Of a stretch of 64,000 nt of DNA, positions 1-9,414 are shown piece by piece; positions within the stretch are counted from its first letter, which is position 1, and each line of letters opens with the position of its first letter. The notes under the pieces are model-generated. The model did no database searches. It was not told where the DNA came from and was given only the letters and a program-made list of their open reading frames with translations. The position numbers and the translations under genes were made by a program. The stretch lies in the NCBI RefSeq assembly GCF_947250635.1, contig NZ_OX366335.1, positions 558,001-622,000 on the forward strand. The letters are read 5' to 3'. Source of the DNA: Wolbachia endosymbiont (group B) of Parapoynx stratiotata. Lineage in GTDB: Bacteria; Pseudomonadota; Alphaproteobacteria; Rickettsiales; Anaplasmataceae.

Positions 1-1442
1 CTAAAGAAAATGACAAACTGTTTTCAGCACTGAATTTAGCTGCAAGTTGGTTCGCGCAGAAAAATCGAGGTGTTATGGCTTATTTAAGGCAGCGCAAGAT
101 CTCACTCAAAATCATAGATAAATTTAGAATAGGTTATGCACCAAGCTCTGGCTTGAAGGAATATTTGAACTCCTCTGGTATTAAAGACGAGATTTTGATC
201 GATGTTGGGTTAATAAATAAGAATTCTCGTGATTATTTCTATGATCGGCTGATATTTCCTATACACAACATCACGGGCAAAGTTATTGGTTTTGGAGGAC
301 GTGCGCTGAACTCTGAGCAACAGCCGAAGTATTTAAACAGCCCAGAGAATCAGCTCTTTAAGAAAAGAGAAAATTTATATGGATTAAACTTTGCTTTGAG
401 TGAAATACGCAAAAAACAGCATCTATTTGTTGTTGAAGGATATATGGATGTAATAGCACTACATCAAGCGGGAATTAGCAATACAGTTGCTCCGCTTGGT
501 ACCGCAATTTCTGCAGAGCAGATAAAAAATCTTTGGAAACTTGCTAAAGAATTTTCTATCTGTATGGATGGCGATAGTGCCGGACGTCATGCTGCTATTC
601 GAATTGCAGAACTTGTTCTACCGATACTGGAGCCTGGATACACATTGAAGTTCGTGACTTTGCCAAACAATAAGGACCCATACGATATATGCAATGAGCT
701 AGAATATAAGACAGAAGACGTACTCTCTGCTTTTAACCACTCAACAGAACTGCACTCTGAATATTTATGGCATCACATAATTGGTAGCAATTTGCAAAAT
801 TATGAAAAATTTGCTCCGGAAAAATATTCAATTCTTGAGCACAAGTTCATGAAATATGTCAATGCTATCGGTAACAGCAGTATTAGAAGGTATTATAGAG
901 ATTATTTTTACAATAAGGTCAGTGAATTAAGAAGAAACTTTAAAAAGCTGATTTTTAATATCAAAGCAACAAAAGGTGAGTATCTTTACAATAAATCTCC
1001 AGAGCTAATTGAAGCAGAGCAAAATCAGGCCATAATTTTGCGTATAGCCGTAGAATTTCCTGAAATCTTGAACCGTCCTATATTTTTTGAGCAATTTTCT
1101 CATTTCGAATTTACTAATGAGATGAAAAAATTACAACAGTGCGTAATTAATATGGTAACTAGTGAGAGCAACTTTAATAAAGAAATTCTGCTACAGGAGT
1201 CTAGTGTTATAAAGTTTATATTTGAAAAAACTAGCGTACTAAATAGTCAATTAAGTGAGAAGAGATCGGCAGAAACTGTCTGGAATAACATAGTATTACG
1301 GAAAGAATTAAATGTATTACAAGAAGAAAAAATTAAAGCAAGGCTGGGCGGTAATTTTGACTTAGAGGAAAGGCTAATAGAACAAATAAAGCAAATAGAG
1401 GATAGTATACAAGAAATGCAAATGGAATTTATTCAAAAGTAG
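1..1442 (+). CDS. dnaG: DNA primase DnaG, 3' part (start lies before the window)
   Basis: DnaG makes RNA primers at the replication fork. The reading frame is open from the first complete codon at position 3, so the window begins inside the gene and the zinc-binding N-terminal domain is missing from view. Visible are the end of the catalytic N-terminal region, then the TOPRIM core with the VEGYMDV motif (about 430-460) and the acidic DGDSAG motif (about 565-585). A divergent helical C-terminal region, probably the DnaB-interaction domain, follows. The stop is at 1440-1442. An ATG at 75 exists but is internal, because the upstream in-frame residues (LNLAASWFAQ) are typical DnaG sequence. Nothing suggests damage. 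The identification rests on the TOPRIM motifs and their order. Confidence 0.93.
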   Translation, partial: KENDKLFSALNLAASWFAQKNRGVMAYLRQRKISLKIIDKFRIGYAPSSGLKEYLNSSGIKDEILIDVGLINKNSRDYFYDRLIFPIHNITGKVIGFGGRALNSEQQPKYLNSPENQLFKKRENLYGLNFALSEIRKKQHLFVVEGYMDVIALHQAGISNTVAPLGTAISAEQIKNLWKLAKEFSICMDGDSAGRHAAIRIAELVLPILEPGYTLKFVTLPNNKDPYDICNELEYKTEDVLSAFNHSTELHSEYLWHHIIGSNLQNYEKFAPEKYSILEHKFMKYVNAIGNSSIRRYYRDYFYNKVSELRRNFKKLIFNIKATKGEYLYNKSPELIEAEQNQAIILRIAVEFPEILNRPIFFEQFSHFEFTNEMKKLQQCVINMVTSESNFNKEILLQESSVIKFIFEKTSVLNSQLSEKRSAETVWNNIVLRKELNVLQEEKIKARLGGNFDLEERLIEQIKQIEDSIQEMQMEFIQK

Positions 1443-1540
1443 ATGGCTTAAGATGTTCAAAATTATTAGAAAAACACTGTATTAGTAGTTGCTTAAAATA
1501 GCTTATTCTAGTATATTTTCAATTTATTTAATTACGACAA

Positions 1541-2839
1541 GTGTTTGCATTTCTCCCTCTCATTATTTTTTTAACCTTATATCTTGGTAGTGGTACTTAT
1601 TTTTCCTTTATAGGACTTGACAATCCTCTTCATCAAATTTCACCGTTAGTTTGCTTATTACCAGCATTATTTTTTGCTATTCTATTCAATAAAAACAAAA
1701 TTCAGCATAGCGTTGATACTCTTATAAAAGGTATGGGGAATAAAACTACTCTTACCGTGTGTTTGATTTTTCTCCTTGCTGGGGCATTTTCTACTGTTAC
1801 TCAATCGCTTGGTAGTATAAATGTTATTGCTAGCTTAACTATTTGCTTTCTTCCAGCACAATTATTACTTCCTGGAATGTTTTTAATTTCTGCGTTTATT
1901 GCAAGTGCAATAGGCACATCAATCGGAGTTATTGCACTTATAACACCAATAGCTGTGAATCTAGCACAAAATGGAGCTTTTGATTGTGCGGTGGGCGTTG
2001 GAGCTGTGATAGGTGGGTCTATGTTTGGCAGCAACCTTTCAATGATATCTGACACTACTATTGCTGCTACTTCTTCACAAGGAGCTTCAGTAAAGGATAA
2101 ACTAAAACTAACCCTAAAGACAGGATCTGTTACAGGTCTTATAATACTTACTTATCTAGTAATGATTTCAAATAGCACAGAAGTTGTTTCTCTCTCAAGT
2201 CTGAATTATTTATCCATAGTCAAAATTATCCCTTATATATCTTTAATAATTATGGGTTTATTTGAAATAAACACACTGGTAACATTAGCTGTTAATATGG
2301 TTGTTGCTGGAATATTAGGAATAGCTTTTTTTGATTATTCTATTATTGATTATTCTCATGATATATGTAGGGGTTTTAATAAGATGAATGAGGTAATGAT
2401 ATTTATTCTTTTCAGTAGTGGATTAAGCCACTTAATGTACGAATACAGTCAGAAAAAGATAGATAAATTCACCGATGAGGTGAATCTCACAAGAAGTCAA
2501 GCTGAACTTATGATTGCGGGAATATCATCTCTGTTTACTATTTTAGTTTCCAGCAATGTTGTTGCTATTTTATTAACTAGTAATATTGCTAAAAGGCTTG
2601 CGCAAAGATATAACATTGCACCACACCGTAGTGCGTACTTATTAGAGATATTTACTTCTATCACAAAAAGTATCTTACCTTATGGTTCTCACGTATTACT
2701 AGCAAGCAGCATTGCCTCTCTGTCACCTATCATCGTACTAACAAAAGTATATTATTGTTTTGTTTTTGCAGCAGTTGCGATAGGTGAAATAGTTATTAAC
2801 GGCAGACGTCGTACGGTTGTAGCTCCTCAATTACCATAA
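1541..2839 (+). CDS. NhaC-family Na+/H+ antiporter-like membrane protein
   Basis: This is a 432-residue, very hydrophobic protein with about eleven to twelve predicted membrane spans, beginning directly at the N-terminus. A central glycine/serine-rich segment (GGSMFGSNLSMISDTT, near residues 158-173) matches the conserved core of NhaC-type antiporters, which exchange Na+ for H+ across the inner membrane. The start is GTG at 1541 without an obvious Shine-Dalgarno sequence, so the true start could lie slightly downstream. It follows dnaG by about 100 bp on the same strand and may be separately transcribed. The family call comes from the motif and topology; the substrate is inferred. No sign of degradation is seen. 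Confidence 0.75.
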   Translation: MFAFLPLIIFLTLYLGSGTYFSFIGLDNPLHQISPLVCLLPALFFAILFNKNKIQHSVDTLIKGMGNKTTLTVCLIFLLAGAFSTVTQSLGSINVIASLTICFLPAQLLLPGMFLISAFIASAIGTSIGVIALITPIAVNLAQNGAFDCAVGVGAVIGGSMFGSNLSMISDTTIAATSSQGASVKDKLKLTLKTGSVTGLIILTYLVMISNSTEVVSLSSLNYLSIVKIIPYISLIIMGLFEINTLVTLAVNMVVAGILGIAFFDYSIIDYSHDICRGFNKMNEVMIFILFSSGLSHLMYEYSQKKIDKFTDEVNLTRSQAELMIAGISSLFTILVSSNVVAILLTSNIAKRLAQRYNIAPHRSAYLLEIFTSITKSILPYGSHVLLASSIASLSPIIVLTKVYYCFVFAAVAIGEIVINGRRRTVVAPQLP

Positions 2840-2875
2840 ACAACTCTTTAAATTTTCACTCAATTTGTTGATAAA

Positions 2876-2904
2876 TTGACAAATATTATAATATTTGCTA
2901 AAAT
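2876..2904 (+). promoter_or_regulatory. sigma-70-type promoter before the J-domain/ankyrin gene
   Basis: A perfect -35 hexamer TTGACA (2876-2881) is followed after 17 bp by TAAAAT (2899-2904). It lies about 80 bp upstream of the ATG at 2983, with nothing else between the antiporter stop and that gene. Spacing and match are close to the housekeeping sigma-70 consensus. Function is inferred from sequence alone. Confidence 0.6.
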
Positions 2905-3660
2905 ACTTATATAGTACCAATTCTTTTAAAGACATAGTATTACTAATGTTATAAAAAATGTATCAAAATAGTGGAGAAACAAATGCCTGATTATTATGAA
3001 ATATTAGGAGTAAAAAGAGATGCTACTCACGATGAGATAAAAAAAGCATATCGCAAATTAGCATTGAAGCTTCATCCAGATAAATTGCTTGAGGAAGCGA
3101 AAGAGCTAGATAGGCTAGAAGGAAAGAAGAAGGACGGAAAGCTACTATCACAGTCGGAAGAAGATCAACGGGCTCAACTTGAAGAGAAATTGACAAAGTT
3201 CAAGGAAATATCAGTAGCACACGAAGTGTTATCTAACCCAACAACAAGAAGCCAGTACGATAGAGGAAAGTATGAGGATGGGGATTGTAGTGATGAACTG
3301 GAGTTGTTGCGGGCAAAACTGATGGAACTGATAAGTAAACTTAAACAAGAAAATAAAAGAATGAAAATTTTTTATGAAATATGTAATATGTATTTGTTGA
3401 AAAGTCAAAAATTAATCAAAGAGGAATCAGAAAGGTTAATCAAGCGTTTTAAACAAATAGGCAAGATGGGCAAAGCTAAAGAGACTGAAAAATTAACCGA
3501 ACTCGAATATGTAAACACTATTATGGAATTGTTGTGCAATATCTCGTCAAATGAGTATGAAAAGTGTTCTGATATAATAAAGAAAGTTACAATTGCTGCT
3601 GGTGACATTACATTTCTAGTGCAAATTGCTATTACGTACGATCGTGTGGAATTTTTCGAG

Positions 3661-4997
3661 GGGAACGTTCAAAAAAGTGTGTCAAACCGAAAAAAAAGTA
3701 ATAAATTGATATAAAAAATGGAGGTTTGATATGGGTCAAGCAAATAGAACTACTGGTTTGGTAGATTATAAAGAATTAGAAACAAATATCCTGTCATCTA
3801 TACGAGAAGGAAGACCATTGACAGGAAGAGATGGAGCATTAACACCGTTTATAAAAAGGTTGCTAGAGGCAAGTCTGGAAGGTGAAATAGAAAGCCACAT
3901 GTCAGCTAAAAGTGAAGAAAATAACCGAAGAAATGGAAGGAATGCAAAAACTTTACGTACAAGTTCAGGCTCATTTGAACTATTAACACCAAGAGACAGA
4001 GAAGGAAGCTTTGAACCGCAAATAGTCAAAAAAAGGCAAACAAGCCTACATCCAGAACTTGAAGCAAAGGTCTTAAGCACATATGCCAGTGGCATGGGAT
4101 ACAGAGATATAGCTTCACATGTTGAGGAAATATATGACCACAAAATATCAGCAGCAGAGATATCCAGTATTACTGATAAACTGCTACCAGTAATCAATGA
4201 ATGGCGCAGCCGCCCACTGCAATCAGTGTATCCAATAGTGTTTATGGATGGCATGTTCTTTAAGGTCAAGGAGGACGGACATTGTATAAGTAAATGCATG
4301 TATAATATATTGGGCATAAATCAAAATGGCAGAAAAGAAGTATTAGGTTTTTATTTGGCTGAAAGTGAAGGAGCTAACTTCTGGTTGGGAGTTCTAAATG
4401 ACCTAAAAGAGCGAGGAGTAGAAGATATTCTAATTGCCTGCATTGATGGGCTAAAAAGCTTTCCTGCGGCTATAAATAGTGTGTTTCCTAAGGCAGAAGT
4501 ACAGCTATGTATAGTGCATCAGATAAGGAATTCACTGAAATATGTATCTAGCAAAGATGTAAAAGTTTTCATGAATGATTTGAAAAAAATATATCGTGCT
4601 TCAAGTAAAGAGATCGCTGAGAATTATCTGCTTGAGCTGGAAGAAAAATGGGGAGAGAAGTATCCTTTAGTTATAAAATCCTGGCAGAACAATTGGGAAA
4701 ACTTATCCAGTTATTTTAAGTATTCTGGGCAAGTTAGGAAGCTGATTTACACCACCAATCCAATTGAGGGGTTGCATAGACAAATCAGGAAATTTACTAA
4801 AACTAAGGGTTCATTTACTAGTACAAATGCCTTGTACAAACAGGTATATTGTGCTATAAAAAAGGTAGAGCAAAAGTGGATTATGGCTCTCCCTAATTGG
4901 GCTTTAACTATGTCTCAACTTGATATTTTCTTTCCAGATAGATTGAAAATTGAGTTGAACTAAAAATGCGGCTTGACACACTTTTTTGAACGTTCCC
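3661..4997 (+). mobile_element. IS256-family element, complete copy A (1337 bp)
   Basis: The ends begin GGGAACGTTC and carry inverted repeats of 29 bp that match at 28 positions. A perfect 8-bp target duplication (TTTTCGAG) flanks it, so this is a clean insertion. It contains one intact transposase gene. Copies C, D and H in this window have the same length and almost the same sequence, which indicates very recent transposition. Confidence 0.95.
3731..4963 (+). CDS. IS256-family (mutator-type) transposase, copy A
   Basis: This 410-residue DDE transposase cuts and joins the element ends. Visible family features are the first catalytic Asp region (FMDGMFFKV), the second Asp in the ACIDGLKSF segment, the conserved CIVHQIRNS stretch, and the C-terminal TTNPIEGLHRQIRKFTK segment carrying the catalytic Glu. 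The length is normal for IS256 enzymes. An AGG-type ribosome site precedes the ATG at 3731 by about 7 bases (TGGAGGTTTGAT). The stop lies 34 bp from the right end of the element. This copy has TMSQLD near the C-terminus, where copies C and D have TISQLD; this is the only difference noticed. Confidence 0.95.
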   Translation: MGQANRTTGLVDYKELETNILSSIREGRPLTGRDGALTPFIKRLLEASLEGEIESHMSAKSEENNRRNGRNAKTLRTSSGSFELLTPRDREGSFEPQIVKKRQTSLHPELEAKVLSTYASGMGYRDIASHVEEIYDHKISAAEISSITDKLLPVINEWRSRPLQSVYPIVFMDGMFFKVKEDGHCISKCMYNILGINQNGRKEVLGFYLAESEGANFWLGVLNDLKERGVEDILIACIDGLKSFPAAINSVFPKAEVQLCIVHQIRNSLKYVSSKDVKVFMNDLKKIYRASSKEIAENYLLELEEKWGEKYPLVIKSWQNNWENLSSYFKYSGQVRKLIYTTNPIEGLHRQIRKFTKTKGSFTSTNALYKQVYCAIKKVEQKWIMALPNWALTMSQLDIFFPDRLKIELN

Positions 4998-6334
4998 TTT
5001 TCGAGCTCTTTGAAGGAAGGATAGAAATATCACTAAATGAAATCTTAAGATATGCTTATGAATACCAATCTGAAAAGTTTTTGGATTATTTTTTTAATGA
5101 GTGCTTAGATAAATTAAATATCAACTATAAAGATGAAAAAGGAAATACATCTTTACATCATACATTAAAATGGTTGGATTTGGATAAATCAAAATACCAA
5201 GGTTTTGTCAAGTCACTTCTTAGTAAAGGTGCAAGGCTTGATGTTAAAAATAGCAAAGATGAAACTCCATTTGATCTCTTGGTCAATTATGCTACATACC
5301 CTTTTCTTAAGAGAAAAATAGAAAGATTAAATAATCTTTCGGTGGTGCTTAGTTGTTGTAAAACTGATGAGCTAAAGAAGCTAGAAGGTACACCTGCATT
5401 AAATAAACTAGTAGATATTATTGTTGAATGTAACCATAAAGAAGCTCTAAATCTTCTAGTCGAAAATAACATAAAAATTTCAAGTATTACTTTAGAAAAT
5501 ATCGTTACAAGCAATTGCAATAAAAAGATTTTTGATTGCTTTTTACATAAAAATAAAATTGACTATCAAGATGAAAGTGGGGATACAGCTCTACATCATG
5601 CTTTAAGAAACTTACACTCCGATAAGTCAATGCTTTGCAAAGTTGAATCACTTGTGAGTGCAGGTGCGAGATTTTATGTTAAAAATGACCAAGGTGAAAC
5701 TCCGTTTGATCTCTTGGTTGAATATGTTGAGAAGGGGTTTTATGGTCAAGCGTCAAGGTTAAGTTATGCTTGGAAGTTGCTTAACAAATGTGAAAATAAA
5801 GATGTACTAAGAGAGCTAAAATATAAAGATGGTACTACTGCATTAGATAAACTAAATGAGCTTCGTATTAAGTGTCGTAATACTTCTATCATAGTTGCTT
5901 CTACGTTAGCAGTAGTAGGAGTTGCTTTAGAAGTAGCTATTGCAGTTTACTCAGGAATGTTAGCGTTAGGGATAGGAATTGGAGTTTGTTGTCTTGTTGT
6001 TGCTGCAATCATATACCATTGTAATAGTCCTGCAAATTTATTGAAAGATAGCAATGCTGAAGTTGCAATTAATCAAATGGCATTAGTAAAATTATAACTT
6101 AAGATCAGAAGAAATGGCAGATCAAGTTCAATAATGTTAATTCAGTAATATATTTAGTAAAATCTAAAACTAAGAAAATTCTATACTTGCAACTCTGTGA
6201 GATGCTGGTGATATCTATCTTACTTTCTTGATAGGAATATAGATGACAAGAGATAGGCAATGGAATTACAAAGAGTTTGCAAATATTAGTTATTATTTGT
6301 AGAATATAGAGAAATTAGTAGAGATTTTAATAGT

Positions 6335-6682
6335 ATGCCATCCGTTACTTTTATTTTACCTGATGGAAGTAAGAAAAGTTATGAAGCTGCAGAGGGAGAA
6401 ACTCTTCTTAATTTAGCCCATAGAAGTGATCCAGATCTGCTTGAAGGTGCATGTGAAGGTTCTCTTGCTTGCTCTACATGCCATGTGATTGTTGATCCAA
6501 AATTTTATGATGTTGTAGAAACACATAATCCTATATCTGATGAGGAAAATGACATGCTGGATCTAGCTTTCGGTTTAACAGAGACATCGAGGCTTGGATG
6601 CCAAATAAAAATCACAAAAGATATTGACGGTTTGTGCGTAACCGTGCCCAGAGGTACAAGAAATATATCATTAGATAAATAA
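6335..6682 (+). CDS. fdx: 2Fe-2S ferredoxin (adrenodoxin type)
   Basis: This is a 115-residue soluble electron carrier of the adrenodoxin/ISC ferredoxin family, which supplies electrons for Fe-S cluster assembly. The four cluster ligands are visible: a C-x5-C-x2-C motif (CEGSLACSTC, about residues 39-48) and a fourth Cys in the GCQI segment near residue 88. The length is normal for the family. It starts at ATG 6335 and is followed 7 bp later by the DUF2125-like gene, suggesting co-transcription. The 237 bp upstream hold no recognised gene. Assignment is confident from the ligand spacing. Confidence 0.93.
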   Translation: MPSVTFILPDGSKKSYEAAEGETLLNLAHRSDPDLLEGACEGSLACSTCHVIVDPKFYDVVETHNPISDEENDMLDLAFGLTETSRLGCQIKITKDIDGLCVTVPRGTRNISLDK

Positions 6683-6689
6683 GAGGATA

Positions 6690-7703
6690 ATGCGTAAAAT
6701 TTTTATCTATATTCTAATCTCCTTACCTTTGTTTATTCCTCTAGCGTATAGTGGTTTTTGGTATTTTTCTGCATTTAAGGTAAAAAGTCTTTTAACTGAT
6801 TACATTAATGACGAAAAAGTTGATATTTCACATGATTTTAAGGGATTTCCTTTTAACCTAGTTTTTCGTGTAACGAATCCAAAATTTTCTAATGAGCAAT
6901 TAACTGTTTCATCTGAAGCTTTAGTGATAAAAAACAGATTATTTGATAAGTCAGTATATATCTATATACCAAGCAATAAAGTAAACATTGCTGTCCGTAG
7001 TGATGAGAAAAAGAATATAAAGTGTCACACACACGTGAGTAGCCACTTTGTTGTTAAACTAAATGATTTACTATCTTCATTAAAATTCAACAGAAATAGC
7101 ACTGTAATAGACTATATAGATACATTTCGTTACGAAGATTATGGATTAAAATGTGATGTTTTAGAAAATCAGCAAAGTGTTATAACTGAAGTGAATGATA
7201 AAAGTAATTACATTCAATTTCACTTTGATAAAGAACTGAATGAAAATACTAAACTAGAATTTGATTTTTATACTTACCGTTATAAACATACTGCAAGTCC
7301 TGAAAATTACCTTAGTGTCGACGCTAAATTAGATTATGAATTTGTAAACCATATTTCAGCTTCTAAGATTAATTTCAACATAGAAAAATTTTTGATTGAG
7401 AGTAATAACTTTTCTATTGCTGCGAATGGTGGAGTAAGTAATTACAATTTAGTTACATCTTCATTTGAAGATAAAATCAATGTAGCCATATCAAATTATA
7501 AAGAATTAATTTCGTTTGTGACTAATGATTCAAAGACTGCAGATAAATTGGAAAAATCAATATCTTCCTTATCAGAAAAAATCACTGATAACGACATTCA
7601 ATTTTCAATAAAGTACGACAATAATGTAGGTTCAGGCTTTATTGGAAAATTATCCACTACTGATTTTATCACTCAATTCACCAAGAATGAGAATAGTAAT
7701 TAG
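6690..7703 (+). CDS. DUF2125-like membrane-anchored protein
   Basis: This 337-residue protein has one N-terminal hydrophobic anchor (about residues 5-28) and then a long, mostly beta, presumably periplasmic region. A short GFPFNLVFRV segment close after the anchor resembles the GFPF(R/N)L signature of DUF2125, a family found in alphaproteobacteria and of unknown function. The start is ATG 6690 with GAGG just upstream, 7 bp after the ferredoxin stop. Its 3' end overlaps the start of ccmH by 17 bp, so the two are probably translated together. The family call is from memory of the motif and is moderate; no biochemical role is claimed. Confidence 0.6.
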   Translation: MRKIFIYILISLPLFIPLAYSGFWYFSAFKVKSLLTDYINDEKVDISHDFKGFPFNLVFRVTNPKFSNEQLTVSSEALVIKNRLFDKSVYIYIPSNKVNIAVRSDEKKNIKCHTHVSSHFVVKLNDLLSSLKFNRNSTVIDYIDTFRYEDYGLKCDVLENQQSVITEVNDKSNYIQFHFDKELNENTKLEFDFYTYRYKHTASPENYLSVDAKLDYEFVNHISASKINFNIEKFLIESNNFSIAANGGVSNYNLVTSSFEDKINVAISNYKELISFVTNDSKTADKLEKSISSLSEKITDNDIQFSIKYDNNVGSGFIGKLSTTDFITQFTKNENSN

Positions 7704-8088
7704 CTTACTTTTTACATTGATATTCCATTTAAGCATAAATGCTTTTACTTTGGATGATAAACTAAGAGACGAAAGTATGGAAGAGCGAGCAAGTAGCTTA
7801 TTTGCAGTAATAAAGTGTCCAGTATGCTCTGGTGAATTATTATCCGAATCTGAGTCTCAAGTTGCATATGGTATGCGTAAGACAATTCGCAAGAAGATCA
7901 GTGATGGATATACTAACGAGCAAATAGTTTCAGAGTTAAAAAATTCTTATGGAGATTCAATTATCATTGTACCACCTGTAAAATCTAGTACCTACATTTT
8001 ATGGTTTATTCCTTTTATAATTCTTCTTATTGGATGTTTTTTAATACGAAAATCAGTTCAGAAAATAGATAAGGTAGTAAAAAGATAA
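7687..8088 (+). CDS. ccmH: cytochrome c maturation protein CcmH
   Basis: CcmH is a membrane-anchored thioredoxin-like protein that keeps apocytochrome c cysteines reduced for heme attachment in the periplasm. The translated protein shows a signal/anchor (about residues 1-18), the redox motif in KCPVCSGELL (about residues 40-49), a helical region, and a C-terminal membrane span (about 105-125), which is the usual order for the family. The start is ATG 7687, giving a protein that opens with the signal sequence; an upstream in-frame start at 7642 would add 15 unlikely residues inside the previous gene. The length (133 residues) fits the short CcmH form without the CcmI domain. Confidence 0.88.
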   Translation: MRIVISLLFTLIFHLSINAFTLDDKLRDESMEERASSLFAVIKCPVCSGELLSESESQVAYGMRKTIRKKISDGYTNEQIVSELKNSYGDSIIIVPPVKSSTYILWFIPFIILLIGCFLIRKSVQKIDKVVKR

Positions 8089-8146
8089 CTATAGAGTAAA
8101 AGTGAGTTTACAACAAATGCAAGTAGCTACTATACGAACATGAGTT

Positions 8147-8514
8147 GGGAGTGTTAAATAAACTGTGTCAAACCGAGAAGTAAAGTAATAAATTGATAAA
8201 AAAATGGAGGTTTGACAATGAGTCAAGCAAACAGAACTACCGGTTTGGTAGACTATAAAGAATTAGAAACAAATATCTTATCATCTATACGAGAAGGAAG
8301 ACCATTGACAGGAAGAGATGGAGCATTAACACCATTTATAAAAAAACTGCTAGAGGGAAGGCGTATTGTGCTATAAAGAATGCAGGAGAGAAATGGACTA
8401 TGCCTATACATGATTGGGCTTTAACTATCTCTCAACTTGATATCTTTTTTCCTGGTAGGTTAAAAATCGAGTTGAACTAAAAATGCGATTTGACACAGTT
8501 TATTTAACACTCCC
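8147..8514 (+). mobile_element. 368-bp internally deleted IS256-related mini-element (MITE-like)
   Basis: It has 29-bp terminal inverted repeats starting GGGAGTGTTA, matching at 28 positions. Inside are the first ~150 bp and last ~90 bp of a transposase gene closely related to, but clearly diverged from, the 1337-bp elements in this window. The middle is deleted (junction near 8358), leaving a 52-codon reading frame (8218-8376) that starts MSQANRTTGL and soon stops. No target duplication is visible at the flanks. It is non-autonomous and probably an older relic; its tips differ from those of the active element, so mobilisation in trans is uncertain. Confidence 0.85.
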
Positions 8515-8840
8515 GAAAATCTACCACTGAACAACAAAATATTCAAGGACAGAGCATATAGCTACTTTTACCGTTATCCCAGTGTTGTAAAACTGGGATA
8601 GCACTTTCTACTATGAAAATTATCTAAAATGTTCGTACAGTTTTTACTGAAATTACAACTCACTGCAAATCATATAGCTGGTTTTTGCAGTCCAGAAAAG
8701 CTTAATTTATTTTCTTTTAGTGATTAATTTAAGCAATCATATTAATATAGTAAATATTTACTTAATATACTAGTATTTACCTTGACTAAACAATTATAGT
8801 GCTGTATGATTTGTACTTAAGCTTTAATAGTGAGGTGTTG
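8515..8840. other. gene-free stretch with one hairpin
   Basis: No convincing reading frame is present. The only clear structure is an inverted repeat, TATCCCAGT (8575-8583) with ACTGGGATA (8592-8600), separated by 8 bases. It could be a bidirectional terminator or a dispersed repeat; no T-run follows on either strand. Confidence 0.5.
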
Positions 8841-9312
8841 ATGGACACACAAGAATTAGAAAACTTACAGAAAAGTTCATCAACAAAATCCCAAGATGCT
8901 GAGGAGAAAACATCAGAAGAGTTGGAAAGAAATTTAAACCTGAATGAAGCCAATAATAAAGGTCTAAGAGAAGTTGAGTTGAGAAGACAGAGAGTAGCTG
9001 AAACAAGTAAACTGGTTGGATCAATGATTGGAGCATTCTTAGGCACAATGATATATTCTAAAATCTATCAAGAATACGAGGGAGAAACATGCATTAATGA
9101 ATGGTTTTATAGCCGCTGTTTCTTTGGGATTTGGCTTCCTTCTAGGAAAAATTCTACAAATGAAGCTGTTTCTACAAATCTGGAAAACGCTGCTGTTGAA
9201 CAACCCAATGTGCAACAAACCCTACCCTTATGTATATAAAATGACAAATTTTATAACTAAAAAAGTACTTCCCCATTTTCACAGCACTGCATACAATAGA
9301 ATTATATTGTAG
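8841..9312 (+). pseudogene. small membrane protein gene, probably frameshifted
   Basis: Frame 1 starts at ATG 8841 (GAGG at 8832-8835) and runs to 9239. It encodes a charged N-terminal half and a glycine-rich membrane segment (VGSMIGAFLGTMIY), after which the sequence becomes uncharacteristic. A second frame, open to 9312, encodes a matching hydrophobic segment (AAVSLGFGFLLGKIL) from about 9100. A single-base slip near 9090-9100 would join the two into a plausible two-span protein. I do not recognise the family. It could instead be two overlapping small genes or one intact short gene. Confidence 0.4.
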
Positions 9313-9414
9313 TGCCTTATACTCATCCTGAGATATAGGAAAACAATCTATACAACATTTTAAGCTGGCTCAGAGCGCTGGCAAACCCAATACCATAATT
9401 TACAAGGAGGACTT

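Larger units (their letters stand above)
2983..6097 (+). pseudogene. J-domain plus ankyrin-repeat membrane protein, split by an IS256-family insertion
   Basis: The 5' part (2983-3660) encodes an N-terminal DnaJ J-domain (DYYEILGV, then an HPDK motif near residue 35) followed by a charged helical region. The IS inserted after 3660 and the gene resumes after 4997. TTTTCGAG is duplicated at 3653-3660 and 4998-5005. Removing the IS and one duplicate joins the two halves exactly in frame (EFF|ELFEG), giving one protein of about 589 residues. The 3' part encodes degenerate ankyrin repeats (two GNTSLHH/GDTALHH-type units) and two C-terminal hydrophobic segments. The start is ATG 2983, with GGAG at 2973-2976 spaced properly, rather than the GTG at 2971. 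J-domain/ankyrin fusions are plausible host-interaction proteins; that role is inferred. The N-terminal piece could still be made, ending in IS-encoded residues at 3714. Confidence 0.85.

Noticed and set aside
3766-4317. 183-codon antisense frame inside each IS256 transposase (also at 12174, 32765 and 56616)
   Set aside because: It is the exact shadow of the transposase gene and recurs only because the IS is repeated; no ribosome site or independent homology is visible.
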